A stretch of 64,000 nt of DNA, taken from contig MU001681.1 in assembly GCA_010093515.1 (NCBI GenBank), positions 918,261 to 982,260 on the forward strand. Direction: 5' to 3'. Source of the stretch: Lineolata rhizophorae. Taxonomy: Eukaryota > Ascomycota > Dothideomycetes > Lineolatales > Lineolataceae. Below the pieces are notes generated by a model that worked only from the letters and a program-made list of their open reading frames with translations, did no database searches and was not told the DNA's origin. Within the stretch, counting starts at the first letter, position 1; the number at the start of each line of letters is the position of its first letter. Position numbers and translations under genes: made by a program. Shown here in pieces: positions 1 to 11,000 of this stretch.

Positions 1-346
1 TGTATAATTACAATCCTAGATACTATAGTGTTTTTCCGAATAATTTAGCACCTTAACGTAATTTGCTTATGCAGTTGGCGGGCGTAAGAGGGTAAAAGGT
101 GCCGGGTGTGCTGTCGCGCGAGGCGGCTGACGACGACTTCATAGCGTCGCGACGGCACCACTACCACGAGATAGAGCCTGTAAATTACTAGGCAGTTTGG
201 AATGATACTACATTATCCCGCGATACTTAGAACTAGTAAGAATAGTTTTGTGTTGTAAAGCTGGTTCGTCTAAGATGATGCGGGATCGGTGGGCGCTGTC
301 GACTCGGTGATATTGACGACTCGGTGATGAAACACGTTATACTTAT

Positions 347-580
347 TGTCACGAAAGCGGTAGAAGCGGTCGTAAGTCGCTGATGAAGAGCGCTCAGCCG
401 CGCTAACTAGACTGATTCGCGATGAAAGGGTGCTCAATTAACAAGACGTTGCGTGAAGGACTATCTACAAGTCGGCGTGCGTGCGAAGAAAAGGTGGGCG
501 ACAGTCGCCTAGGCGGCTGTCGCCGTCAACCAGTTACGCACACAACAGTATGGTGGGTGCGCAGTGTCACTCCGTGACAC
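347..580 (+). repeat. Arm A of a large inverted repeat
   Basis: This 234-bp stretch is repeated in reverse complement at 1213-1448 with only a few substitutions and a 2-nt length difference. It contains a near-perfect 28-bp palindrome at about 497-524 centred on CCTAGG. No protein of known type is encoded. The arms enclose about 630 bp. A foldback or MITE-like element, or a local inverted duplication, would both fit; the family is not recognised. Confidence 0.9.
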
Positions 581-736
581 TTATAGCAGCTGGTCTAGAT
601 TTTATTAGCTAATTACTAATTAGCTGTACTTACTAGGCTATATCATAAGGTAGGTATAATAGCGTGACTGTATTATAATTTTAAGAAGGTATACTAGCAT
701 ACCTACCTGTCTGTAGTAAAGTTTTTTGCCTATAGA

Positions 737-806
737 TGTTAGGACTAGCGTACCCTAGCCTGCAGCTAACCAACTTGGCCAAAAGACTGGCACAGTATCG
801 CACTTC
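737..806 (+). repeat. Segment B, also present inverted
   Basis: This 70-bp segment recurs, apparently identical, in reverse complement at 1463-1532. In the forward copy it lies about 156 bp beyond arm A. In the inverted copy it lies only 14 bp from arm A', on the other side of it. The relative order of A and B therefore differs between the two copies. Confidence 0.9.
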
Positions 807-1212
807 AAGTGCGATGCCGCCGGCTAGGAACTATATATACGCTAACAACTATCCTCTCCCTTACAGGGAGCTTGTCCTCAAGCTCTAGCACTCAGGCTTA
901 GAATCACTTGGGCATTGAAAGTGGGTATCTGGGTGCAAGGCACCTCTACCCCTAGGCGCGCAAGTCCCTAGTTTACCATTGCTACCAATATATAGCAAGT
1001 CCCCAGCAGCGTCGGCATATGACATGGTCAATTGCCTCCCATGCATGCGCATGCGGCTTGGCTGTCCTCTAACTACGCACTCCTTGGCCTTGCCCCGCAA
1101 GGAAAGGCATCTATACGTGCACCACGCCGCAGATACACATATTTAGGCACTGTCGCGAAAACATGCACCTACGCGGGATCGAACACGCAGCACTCGGCTA
1201 CGAGCTCGGCAT

Positions 1213-1448
1213 GTGTCACGGAGTGACACTGCGCACCCACCATACTGTTGTGTGCGTAACTGGTTGACATGGCGACAGCCGCCTAGGCGACTGTCGCCCA
1301 CCTTTTCTTCGCACGCACGCCGACTTGTAGATAGTTCTTCACGCAACGTCTTGTTAATTGAGCACCCTTTCATCGCGAATCAGTCTAGTTAGCGCGGCTG
1401 AGCGCTCTTCATCAGCGACTTACGACCGCTTCTACCGCTTTCGTGACA
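1213..1448 (-). repeat. Arm A' (reverse complement of 347-580)
   Basis: This is the inverted partner of arm A. Visible differences include one substitution in the GTGAAG-ACTATC stretch and two extra bases next to the GTCAACC motif. High identity in an AT-rich, gene-free region suggests a fairly recent duplication or an element held together as a foldback. Confidence 0.9.
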
Positions 1449-1462
1449 GCATGCTAGAGGGG

Positions 1463-1532
1463 GAAGTGCGATACTGTGCCAGTCTTTTGGCCAAGTTGGT
1501 TAGCTGCAGGCTAGGGTACGCTAGTCCTAACA
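1463..1532 (-). repeat. Segment B' (reverse complement of 737-806)
   Basis: Inverted 70-bp copy of segment B, placed directly beside arm A'. The bases between A' and B' (1449-1462) have no counterpart next to B in the forward copy. Confidence 0.9.
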
Positions 1533-2179
1533 ATAGACTACGTAAAATTTCTCTCGTATATTATACGAAAATAACCTTATAACGTTAAAACTCCTTAAAA
1601 CTTGCTCTTAAAATAGCAAATACTCCTTCTCCCCCCCCTACTGCCGCTAATACAGCTAACTACTAGGCCGTTGCTATTTATAACCCTAGGTTCTATAGGA
1701 ACTAGGAAGGAATTCCCTTCCTACACGTAGCGGGCTAGTAGATAGCTTAATTTATATATTCTCCCTAATCTAGAGCTGTTCTTGCTCTCCCTAGACAAGA
1801 TATGGTTTATGTACGTAAAAATTTTTCTTTAGTAAAACAGGGTACTAATAAGTATTGATTAGCTAATCAATAGTATTGGTATCTATTGGTCTAACTATCG
1901 GTCGGCTATCTATCGGTTTATGTAATACTATTGGTATCGTTGCCAACCCTGGTCGGCCCGCCAGCCACACCCGGCTGCCGCGCCACAGCAGGGCGGGACA
2001 GACTGGAGCCACCAGCCACGGGGTGTCGCAGCGTCGCTGCTGCTGTTTCCGCCAAATTGCATAACCACGCAGCCAACCAAGCAGCCCGCCTTTGACTCAC
2101 ACACACTGCCCCCGCCAACCCACTCACCTCCCTCCTCCTCTTCCTCCTCCTCCTCCCTCCAACATCGTCAACGCCGTGA
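1533..2179. other. AT-rich tail of the repeat region, then GRS1 promoter
   Basis: Up to about 1950 the sequence is AT-rich, with an 18-bp perfect palindrome at about 1855-1872 and a near-repeat of a TAxTATTGGTATC motif on both sides of it. From about 1950 it turns GC/CT-rich, with runs of CTCC typical of a fungal promoter or 5' leader. No gene seen. Confidence 0.6.
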
Positions 2180-4658
2180 ATGCGCCAGCTGCGCCTCCTG
2201 CACCTGTACCGTCCCAATTGCTCTCCCGCGTCCAAGTTCAGAACGCCAAATCTAAATCTCCACTCCTGCGCCGGCAATCGCGGTCGAGACGGCAATCCCG
2301 TCCTGCGCACGCGAGCTGGTTCCCCTGGCGGGATCGCAGCAGCAGCAGCCAAACCGACAGTAGCATCCGGCCGCTTTTGCCTTCTCAACACCGCGCGCCC
2401 GCAGCAGCAGCAGCAGCCACAACAACAGCAACAGCAGCACCGCCCCTTCTCGCACACGTCCCGCTCCGCCCGCCGCGCCGAGACCGCCCGCCGCAAAGCG
2501 GTCCATCCCACCGCCACCTCCGAATCCGCCATCATGACGACAACGCGCACGGGGCAGCCCTTCGACCGGGCCGTCCTCGAGTCGCTCATGCGGCGGCGCC
2601 TCTTCTACACGCCGGCGTTCGAGATCTACGGGGGTGTGTCCGGGCTGTACGACTACGGGCCGCCCGGCTGCGGGCTGCAGGCCAACATCATCGACACGTG
2701 GCGCAAGCACTTCGTGCTCGAGGAGGACATGCTCGAGGTGGACTGCACCATGCTGACGCCCGCCGAGGTGCTCAAGACGAGCGGTCACGTGGACAAGTTT
2801 GCCGACTGGATGTGCAAGGACCCGAAGACGGGCGAGATTTTCAGGGCCGACCATCTGGTCGAGGAGGTGCTGGAGGCAAGGCTAAAGGGAGATAAGGAGG
2901 CGAGGGGGGTCAAGGTGGAGGATAAGGACGAGGAGGATGCTAAGAAAAAGAAGAAAAAAGTCAAAGACATCAAGGCAGTGAAGCTAGACGATGCGGTTGT
3001 GCAGGAGTACGAGGAGATTCTTGCAAAGGTGAGATTCCAATTGGCTATCTTGCACTAAATCGCAGACTATTCTACGAATTGAAATGTTAATTGGCTCTTT
3101 CAATTTCCCGACAGATCGACAACTACAATGGCGAAGAGCTTGGTCAACTCATGGCCAAACACGAAATCAAGAACCCCGCCACTGGCGGCTCACTCTCGCC
3201 ACCCATGGCCTTCAACCTCATGTTCCAGACTTCCATCGGCCCTTCGTCGAATTACCCCGGCTACCTGCGCCCCGAGACCGCTCAGGGCCAGTTCCTCACC
3301 TTCCAGAAGCTGCTCGAGTTCAACCAAGGCTCCATGCCCTTCGCCTCGGCATCGATCGGCAAGTCATTTCGCAACGAGATCTCGCCGCGTAGCGGCCTCC
3401 TGCGCGTGCGCGAGTTTCTGATGGCGGAGATCGAGCACTTCGTCGACCCGGAAGGTGGCAAGAAACACCCGCGCTTCAGCGAGGTGGCGGACGTGGAGCT
3501 CGAGCTGCTGAACCGCGAGGTGCAGCTAGCGGGCAAGACGCACGTGGAGCGGGTGCCCATCGCCCAGGCCGTCGCTAAGGGCACCGTGGACAACGAGACG
3601 CTCGGCTACTTCCTCGCCCGCATCCAGCTCTTCCTCGAGCGCCTTGGCGTCGACAAGACTAAGCTGCGCTTCCGCCAGCACATGCTTAACGAGATGGCGC
3701 ACTACGCGACAGACTGCTGGGACGCCGAGCTGCTGACGAGCTACGGCTGGATCGAGTGCGTCGGGTGCGCGGACCGCTCCGCGTACGATCTTAGCGTGCA
3801 CGCTAAGAAGACGGGGGCGCCGCTTGTGGTGCGCGAGAAGCGGGCCGAGCCACTTCGCGTGGAGGAGTTCGCCGTCGAGATCGACAAGAAAAAGTTCGGG
3901 CCGCGGTTCAAAAAAGACGGGAAGAGCGTGGAGGCGGCGATCGAGGCGCTGACGCAGGACGTAAGGGAGAAGCTGAGCCTGGAATTGAAGGAGAAGGGCA
4001 AAGTTACTCTAGATGTGGAAGGGGTGGGAGACGGCAAGGTCGAGGTTGGGGGGGATCTATTGACGATTGAGAAGAGGACCAGGGTCGAGCATACGAGGGA
4101 GTACATCCCGAATGTCATTGAGCCGTCGTTTGGGATCGGGCGCATCTTGTATAGCTTGATTGAGCACTGCTTCTGGACGAGGCCCGAGGAGGAGGCGCGT
4201 GGGGTATGTCGTTCCCATTCGCATTTCACTCCTTCCGCATTAATCATGATCTTCTAACATTTCCGCGCTCATAGGTTATCTCACTCCCACCCCCCATCGC
4301 GCCCACAAAAGTCCTCCTCGTCCCCCTGTCCAACCACCCCGACTTCACCCCGCAGATCAAGCAGCTATCGTCTCGCCTGCGCTCTCTGGGCGTCTCCTCG
4401 CGCGTCGACGCGTCCGGCGCTTCTATCGGCAAGCGCTACGCGCGCAACGACGAGCTGGGGACCCCGCTCGGCATCACGGTCGACTTCCAAAGCGTCAAGG
4501 ACGGCAGCGTCACGCTGCGAGAGCGGGACTGCATGCGGCAGGTCCGGGCGAGCGCGGACGAGGTGCTAGAGGCTGTGAGGAGGCTGGTCGAAGGGACGGA
4601 GTCGTGGGCGGATGTGGAGGGGAGGCTGCCTAGGTTTGAGGGGCAGGAGGCGGACTAA
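2180..4658 (+). CDS. GRS1: Glycyl-tRNA synthetase (class II), mitochondrial and cytosolic forms
   Basis: Charges tRNA-Gly. Three exons fit: 2180-3028, 3115-4203 and 4275-4658, both introns GT..AG and phase 0, giving 773 aa. The short form from ATG 2534 ([12 protein letters not shown]) is 655 aa and starts where the conserved core starts. The extra 118 N-terminal residues are Arg-rich, almost free of acidic residues and contain polyglutamine, as expected of a mitochondrial presequence. Seen in the core: the [18 protein letters not shown] block, class II motif 2 ([17 protein letters not shown]), motif 3 ([16 protein letters not shown]) and, in exon 3, the anticodon-binding domain (KVLLVPLSN through SVTLRERD). 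A Lys-rich insertion near 2940 is ordinary for eukaryotic GlyRS. One gene supplying both compartments is known for yeast GRS1; the use of two ATGs here is inferred. Confidence 0.95.
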
Positions 4659-6220
4659 GAGTGGTTAGGGGTGGGCTAGCGCGTGGAATGTTCCTGGTGC
4701 GTGGCAGCGGGAAGTGTCTAGGTGAGTACTGCGGTATAAACGTGCTCCCACCTTGGGTTGAGGAGAAATGTCTTCCCTGGTTACCGGTCCGAAAATCAAA
4801 CTAGTCCGAAGCTAGCTGTAACACCCTTCTTCCTTGTATTTCGTGGAATATCTGGGGGGTCTCGCAGGGTCTTGTTTGGTTCATTTTCGTCTGTAGAACT
4901 GGATGTTGTTTTGAACTCCAGAAAAGCTCGAGCTCTAGAACTTTCTCAGTATTCCCCTCTTCCATTCTAAAAGCAGTGGCTCCCTTCAGTGACTGCGCAT
5001 CCTGTGACAACTTTCCAATTTGAATCAACGCCTTTTACTTTTTCTAATATTATCACTTGAGGTGATTGATGGCCCGAAGAACAACATCTAGCCCCGTTAG
5101 TAAAGCTCGAACGAACTTATCCGGAGCGAAAGTAATAGGGGCCCGAGAAGTGATTCGACGTCTGTTTAAGCCGGTTCTAGATCAATTCTCCGATGCACTC
5201 CGCATTCAATTGCCATCCTTCCGGTCTGTGCGTGCGGGGTCTCCGCAAAAAGCTATCCATGATCTGGGATGCGGCCGGACGACGCAATCGGACTGCAGCC
5301 CTCGATATTATCGAAGTCCTTCATTCCAGTCCTGCTAGCCCTGCCAGCGACGCATATTGCGCCTTAGTCAGGCGCACGTCGGCAGATGGACGCCAAGCTG
5401 GATCTCACTGGCCATCAGCACGTAGACGAGGCATCGTGTCTTCAGGACTTTTAATTCTTTTAGAACTTTAATAAAACGGGATCGTGTTCCGTAAATGTGG
5501 TTGCCCTTCCCCCCCGGCTCACCCCGACCAGGCGCCCAGTTTGACGTCGCACATGCCACTTCTAACAGCCGTCTGGACGGATTTGGCACGCATGCGGCAT
5601 GAGCTTGTTTCAAGGATTTGCGCAGTTGCAACCTTGCCCGGGACAGAAGCCAGCTGGTACTTGGTAGCACGCCAATGCCTGATCTGCCAAGACCGCCAAG
5701 AGTCGCTCGACGTCGAGTATAAACAACCTCAGTTAATCTAACATCCACAACTTCCTCCCAATCTCGAGCGGCGACGCCAAATCCATTTTTTAATGTGCTC
5801 AAAAGAAAGTGCAAATAGCCAAGAGTACCACTCCGCAAATAAAAAATTTTTTTCTTCTACGAGCACGGCCGTAGCAGTCTTTTATCCCCGCACTTTTCAG
5901 TTCGCCCCCCCGCATTCTTCCCCGCAAATTGAGCGAGCGGGTCCATCAAATCGCACGGAACACAGATCATCAGCAGATCAACCCAGATCGATTTGCTCAC
6001 GGACAGTAGACTAGTCCAACGTATCGCAAAGAAGGAAATTGTGGTTCACTTGCCTTTTCATTTTTTTCATTTCCAGTCTCAGTGGAGGCGTATATATGGA
6101 TCATGTCTTGCCCTCCTCGACGGCCCTTTGGCGGTCATTCGACTCTTCTAGTCCTTTCCACGTTGACTTGGTCTTCTTTTTGTCGCGAGCAAAAAGGAGC
6201 CGAAAAGGAACTGGTCCGCC
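4659..6220. other. Intergenic region between GRS1 and the GMC gene
   Basis: Only short, unconvincing open frames are present on both strands. The last 300 bp are CT-rich and hold the TATA element of the next gene. No RNA gene or repeat recognised. Confidence 0.5.
6091..6097 (+). promoter_or_regulatory. TATA-like element of the GMC oxidoreductase gene
   Basis: TATATAT lies 130 bp upstream of the ATG at 6221, and that ATG sits in a good context (GTCCGCCATGG). Confidence 0.5.
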
Positions 6221-8041
6221 ATGGGTTTGCAAGTCTCCGCACCCACGTTGGTGCTCCGGCTCTTCTTCCTCACCCTGTTCGGTCTCTTCGTGGGCGCCCA
6301 GCAATCCGATGACAACACGTGGGAGTACATCGTCGTGGGCTCCGGGCCCGGAGGCGGTCCGCTCGCGGCCAACCTAGCGCTGGCGGGCCACAGCGTGCTG
6401 CTGCTAGAGGCGGGCGACGACCAGGGCGACAACCCCAACGTGACACAGACGTTCAACGCCAACGCGGCGACCAACGACCCGGCCACGCGGTGGGACTTCT
6501 TCGTCAAGCATTTCTCCGACGAGGAGGCCGAGGCCCAGTATAAGTACATGACGTACCGCAATAGTGACGGGTCCTTCTACGTCGGACTGAACCCGCCGGC
6601 CGGTGCCGAGAAGCTGGGCGTCTGGTATCCGCGCGCGGGCACACTGGGCGGCTGCGCCATGCACAACGCGGCCGTGGCCACGCTGCCCCAGGACTCGGAC
6701 TGGCAATACATTGCCGACATCACGGGCGACAACACGTGGGCGCCCGCGAGCATGCGCACCATGTACGAACGGCTCGAGAAGTGCAACTACATGCCGCAGG
6801 GCAGCGAGGGCCACGGCTTCAACGGCTGGTTGGAAACGAGCCAAAACGGCGCCTTCTTCATGGGCGGCAACGCGCCCATTGCGTCGGCGGCCGCCCAGGC
6901 CGCCGGCCAGGACCCAAACCAGCTACAGGCCCTGCTCTCGCGCGACATCAACGGACCCGAACCCAACCGCGACCAGGAGACGGGCATCTTCGGCGCCACC
7001 TCGCACACCACGAGCCAGGGAACCCGCTCGTCGCCCAACACCTACGTGCGCAGCGTCTTCAACGACCAGTCGAACCCGTTGTCGGTGCAGCTCACGACGC
7101 TAGTGACCAAGATCCTATTTGACGAGGAGGCTGAGACGCCGACGGCCATCGGCGTCGAGTGGCTCTACGGCCCGAGCATGTACAGCGCGGACCCGCGGTA
7201 CGACGCCAACGCCCAGGGCGAGACGGGCCAGTCGTTCGCGACCAAGGGCGTCATCATCAGCGGCGGCGTCTTCAACTCGCCCCAGATCCTCAAGCTGTCC
7301 GGCATCGGCCCGGCCGCCGAGCTCGAGCAGTTCGACATCCCCGTCGTCGTCGACCTGCCGGGCGTGGGCGAGAACATGGCCGACAACTACGAGGGTGGCG
7401 TGCTCGGCCAGTGGCAGCAGCCGCTGCAGTCGCCGCTCTTCGTCGACATGGTCGAGACGTCCGTCGCCGAGGGCGGCCGCGACATGTACATGTGGTGCGG
7501 GGCCTTCTCGTTCGAAGGCTTCTGGCCGGGCTTCCCCAACAACTACCAGAACCAGTACGAGTGCGCCTTCGCGCACATGCAGCCGCACAGCCAGGCGGGT
7601 ACGGTGCGCCTCCGCAGCGCCGACCCACGCGACACGCCCGACATCAACCTGCGCTTCTTCGAGAACGGGGCCGACACGGACCTCCAGGCCATGGTCGACA
7701 CGGTCGAGCTCGCCCGCGGCTTCTTCGCAAACGTCCAGGGCAACCAGTTCACCGAGCTGCACCCGTGCGAGGGCGTCTCCGGCACCGGCGGCTGCGCCGA
7801 CGACGAGCAGAAGGAGTACCTCAAGCTCCAGATCTACTCGCACCACGCGACCAGCTCTTGCGCCATTGGTGCCGATGACGACCCCATGGCCGTGCTGGAC
7901 TCGAAGTTCCGCGTCCGCGGCGTTAACAATTTGCGCGTCGTGGACGGCTCGGCCTTCCCCAAAGTTCCGGGGGCGTTCCCGGTGCTGCCGACCATGATGT
8001 TGGCGGAGAAGGCAACGGATGCAATTTTGGACGACGCGTAG
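6221..8041 (+). CDS. Secreted FAD-dependent GMC oxidoreductase
   Basis: Intronless, 606 aa, the usual length for glucose/aryl-alcohol-oxidase-type GMC enzymes. Residues 1-26 form a signal peptide (hydrophobic LRLFFLTLFGLFVGA), so the protein is probably secreted. The FAD-binding motif GSGPGGGPLAANLALAG follows at about 37, with LLEAGDD closing the ADP-binding fold. The second GMC signature is GVFNSPQILKLSGIGP. The C-terminal catalytic block reads HHATSSCAIG, then VVDGSAFPKVPGAFPVLP. The first catalytic His is present. The place where many family members have a second His or Asn reads Gly-Ala-Phe, which I believe is common in one ascomycete subgroup. The substrate (alcohol, sugar or other) cannot be told from sequence. 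No biosynthetic partner lies nearby. Confidence 0.93.
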   Translation: MGLQVSAPTLVLRLFFLTLFGLFVGAQQSDDNTWEYIVVGSGPGGGPLAANLALAGHSVLLLEAGDDQGDNPNVTQTFNANAATNDPATRWDFFVKHFSDEEAEAQYKYMTYRNSDGSFYVGLNPPAGAEKLGVWYPRAGTLGGCAMHNAAVATLPQDSDWQYIADITGDNTWAPASMRTMYERLEKCNYMPQGSEGHGFNGWLETSQNGAFFMGGNAPIASAAAQAAGQDPNQLQALLSRDINGPEPNRDQETGIFGATSHTTSQGTRSSPNTYVRSVFNDQSNPLSVQLTTLVTKILFDEEAETPTAIGVEWLYGPSMYSADPRYDANAQGETGQSFATKGVIISGGVFNSPQILKLSGIGPAAELEQFDIPVVVDLPGVGENMADNYEGGVLGQWQQPLQSPLFVDMVETSVAEGGRDMYMWCGAFSFEGFWPGFPNNYQNQYECAFAHMQPHSQAGTVRLRSADPRDTPDINLRFFENGADTDLQAMVDTVELARGFFANVQGNQFTELHPCEGVSGTGGCADDEQKEYLKLQIYSHHATSSCAIGADDDPMAVLDSKFRVRGVNNLRVVDGSAFPKVPGAFPVLPTMMLAEKATDAILDDA

Positions 8042-11000
8042 GACGACTCAAGGGGGAGGATGACTGGGTCGAATGAAATAATCATCGAAACGCAAAAGCT
8101 GATCTGGCGTGTAGCTTTTAGCAGGAAGCAACAATTTATTAAAAAAAAAAAATTGAATTGTATGCTTGACCTGGATTGTTCAAATCATTCGGTGATCATG
8201 ACGAGCAGTGCAGAGTCCAACGGCTAGAGTTGAACTCAAACCGCTCAACTTACAATACGACTGCCGCGGAGAGCCGCCGAGCGTGATTTCATACCATCGC
8301 TACCTTAATACATTGCAGTACTACAGGCATGAGATTCGAAATTTCGGGGCAGTGCTGCATATTAGGCAACGGAAGGAGAACTCCGGCCATTTTTGCGCAT
8401 CATCTCCCTCCCGAAGCAGCTCGAGTGGAGTGACTCGCAGATGCATTGGACAGATATGGCGTCCGAGACGCTTCACGGAGCCGAAAATGGAGAGGCTCGT
8501 GAATGTTGCAGGGGCTTGAAACCCGCAAACCCGGTCATCCTGACTGTCTTTTCCAGGATGACGAACGCCTAGAGTACACTGGAGCGTAAAATGTAGTCGT
8601 GAGAGTCCAGCTCAAGAGGATTACCAAGAGACGTTGATGCGAGGAATGAAGATGAAACGCTCTGGTAGACTACCGGCCGTACGATAACTGCCGAGTTGAC
8701 GCCGCATCTTCCACTTTTAGCTCGCAGTCCGTTCCCCTGAATCCCAGTACGTTAAAATGTGCGGTGAACCCGGTGGGCTATGCCAAGGTGTTCCGTGGAG
8801 CCGCCAGGCATTCGTTTCCGGTCGTGGGTCAGATGCCACACGGTCAAGGACTCAATCGGGATTCGAAGTTGTCAGAGCAGAGCAGACGTACGGATCCGAA
8901 ATTGTGATTTGATGAGTAAGGAAAGGTTTCCCCGGCGATTTGCCGGGCAGCGCGTTTCTGACTCGCTGGCGTTGCGGTCAGGTCCAAGCAGTCGGAACCG
9001 GACCCAAGACAGCCTGAGCCGACCATGGTTCTCCCGCGCTTCGCGAAGCCTCCCGTCTGCGGTTGTGGACCCTCGGACCCTTCCTTCCCCTTAATCCCGG
9101 CAGGGTGTATCTCGCGTGGGGAACCGCAGAGCAACCGACGTCCGTCCCCGCGCCACGGTCGCCGACCCAGAGATTGGGTCATTTGGGGGGCTCATGCGAG
9201 CCGGCGGCGGCTTCGTAATGCGTATGCCGGGCACGGCGATCGCCGACCGCGGCAGGCGCTCCTTCCCTTGGGGGACTCTCCGCACGGCCGGAGTCCAGGG
9301 CCTCGGTCGGGGGCGGGATTCGGGGCGCGGCAATGGCGCAAGACGGCACGGAGGAACGGCGGGCGGCCGCTGGGACAAGTCGGTGGTGATTGCCATTCGG
9401 CCGCCGCGCTGCCCCTGGCGGGCGGGCGAGGGCGGCCGGCACCATGGATCGCGGCGAACACACCCCCGGCGCAGGGCCCGAGGGCCCGAGCTGCGAGACA
9501 TGGCGCGCCCGGGACGCGGGAAGGGCGCCTCCTCGACCACAGCGTCGGGAAAAAATAACGGTGCGGCCGTGTCCCGGCGCGGCGGGAAGGGGGGTTTGCG
9601 AGCTGGTTGACGACATGGCAAGAAAGACGGTCCGAAAGACGGGGCCGGACGGACGGGAAGCGCGAAAGGAACAAAGGCGGACGAGAGGTGTCGGCCGGGG
9701 CGCAGGCAGCCAACGCTATCGCGCCCACGACATGCCATGCCAATTACTTTTGGTGCTCTGCTGGCAGGTCCACGAGCCGTTTGTTGGGCTGTGGCTGGGT
9801 GGCTGCCGTCCAAGCCTCACGCAAGCTCCCACGCACAAACGCACGCAATCGCGTCCGCCTGCCCCCCGGCCTGAGCCCTCCGCCCTCCGCCGGCGCATGA
9901 CAGCACGATTGCTCATCCAGCCGGGCCGCCAGAGGACCAGACCGAACGCCAGCGTCAAGCCGCCGGCGATCGTCATAAGCATACATTAGCTGTAGACAAT
10001 GCTTGTCCCATCGCCGGTCGCCTTGTCGCCTTTCAAGCCACCGACCGCTTCCTGCTGCCGGCTGCCTGCGGCTTTCTGCTGCGTTCTGCTCCCATGGCCT
10101 CCGCGTCCGGATTACCCTTGGGCCCGTCCCTCCTCTCTTTCTCTGCTCGACTAGTCCGGCCAGCCATTGGCTTCTGCGCGGCCGCCGCGGACCACCGCAC
10201 CACCAAATACCCACCCTTCACCCCTCCTTCCCTGCTTCTTTTATCCCTCCTTGCTCATGCAGCACGCAGCCTGCATCTAGCGCGCTGCGCGCCAGCTAAT
10301 CACCGAAAGGCCAAAGCGGCGCCCATCAGCGCGCCGAGCGGAGCTCTTGCTACTACTGCAGGCGACCAGACCTCGTGTGGCGCGGGGTGCGTGCGCCTTG
10401 AGATCGTCAACCTCTCTTTCGCCAGCGCCAGCGCACCGCGAACCGTGCCGCGGGCTCTAGGGGCGACGGCGCGGCGTGCCTTGCCTTGGCCCTGTTTTGA
10501 ATCTGTCCTCGGACGAGGCCGCCTGCCGCCGGGCCGAGCAGATGAGTGGGACGGCCACCTACCGCTGGACGCGGAGGCCGTCTCGTGCTGCAGGGAGGCA
10601 GCCTGGTGTGGACGTCGAGGCAAGCTAATGGAACGGGAAGCAGGGGGGCGCGCGGAGGGCACGGCCGGTTGATTCGTCTGTTTCGCGGCGACGCCGTCGC
10701 CCTGCTTCTGCAGATGCCCGCGCGCCCCCATCTCAGTTCAGGCCTGACAGGCCCGGCCCTCGGTCTCCGTTCGACATGGCCGTGAGAAATCTCCGCCGAG
10801 GGTTAGGCGCAACAGTTATGTGCGAGAGGTTTCAGTCAATGGGGCGGGGAAGGACCCGGCGCTGCGCACTCGTCACTTTCCCCATCCGTGTCTGGTCTCG
10901 TCTCTAGAACCAAGTGGGTAGGTTCTCGAATTTTTTGACCTCTACTAGATACGTCGTAGAGGCGTTTTACATGCTACAAAAGAGTTCCCTTTCACACCCC

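Noticed and set aside
7115-7846. Long antisense frames inside the GMC gene
   Set aside because: Shadow frames of a GC-rich gene; the plus strand carries the complete GMC motif set.
9091-9813. 240-codon minus-strand frame in GC-rich DNA
   Set aside because: Pro/Arg-rich, no domain, and overlapped by other equally long frames on both strands; typical chance openness of GC-rich sequence.
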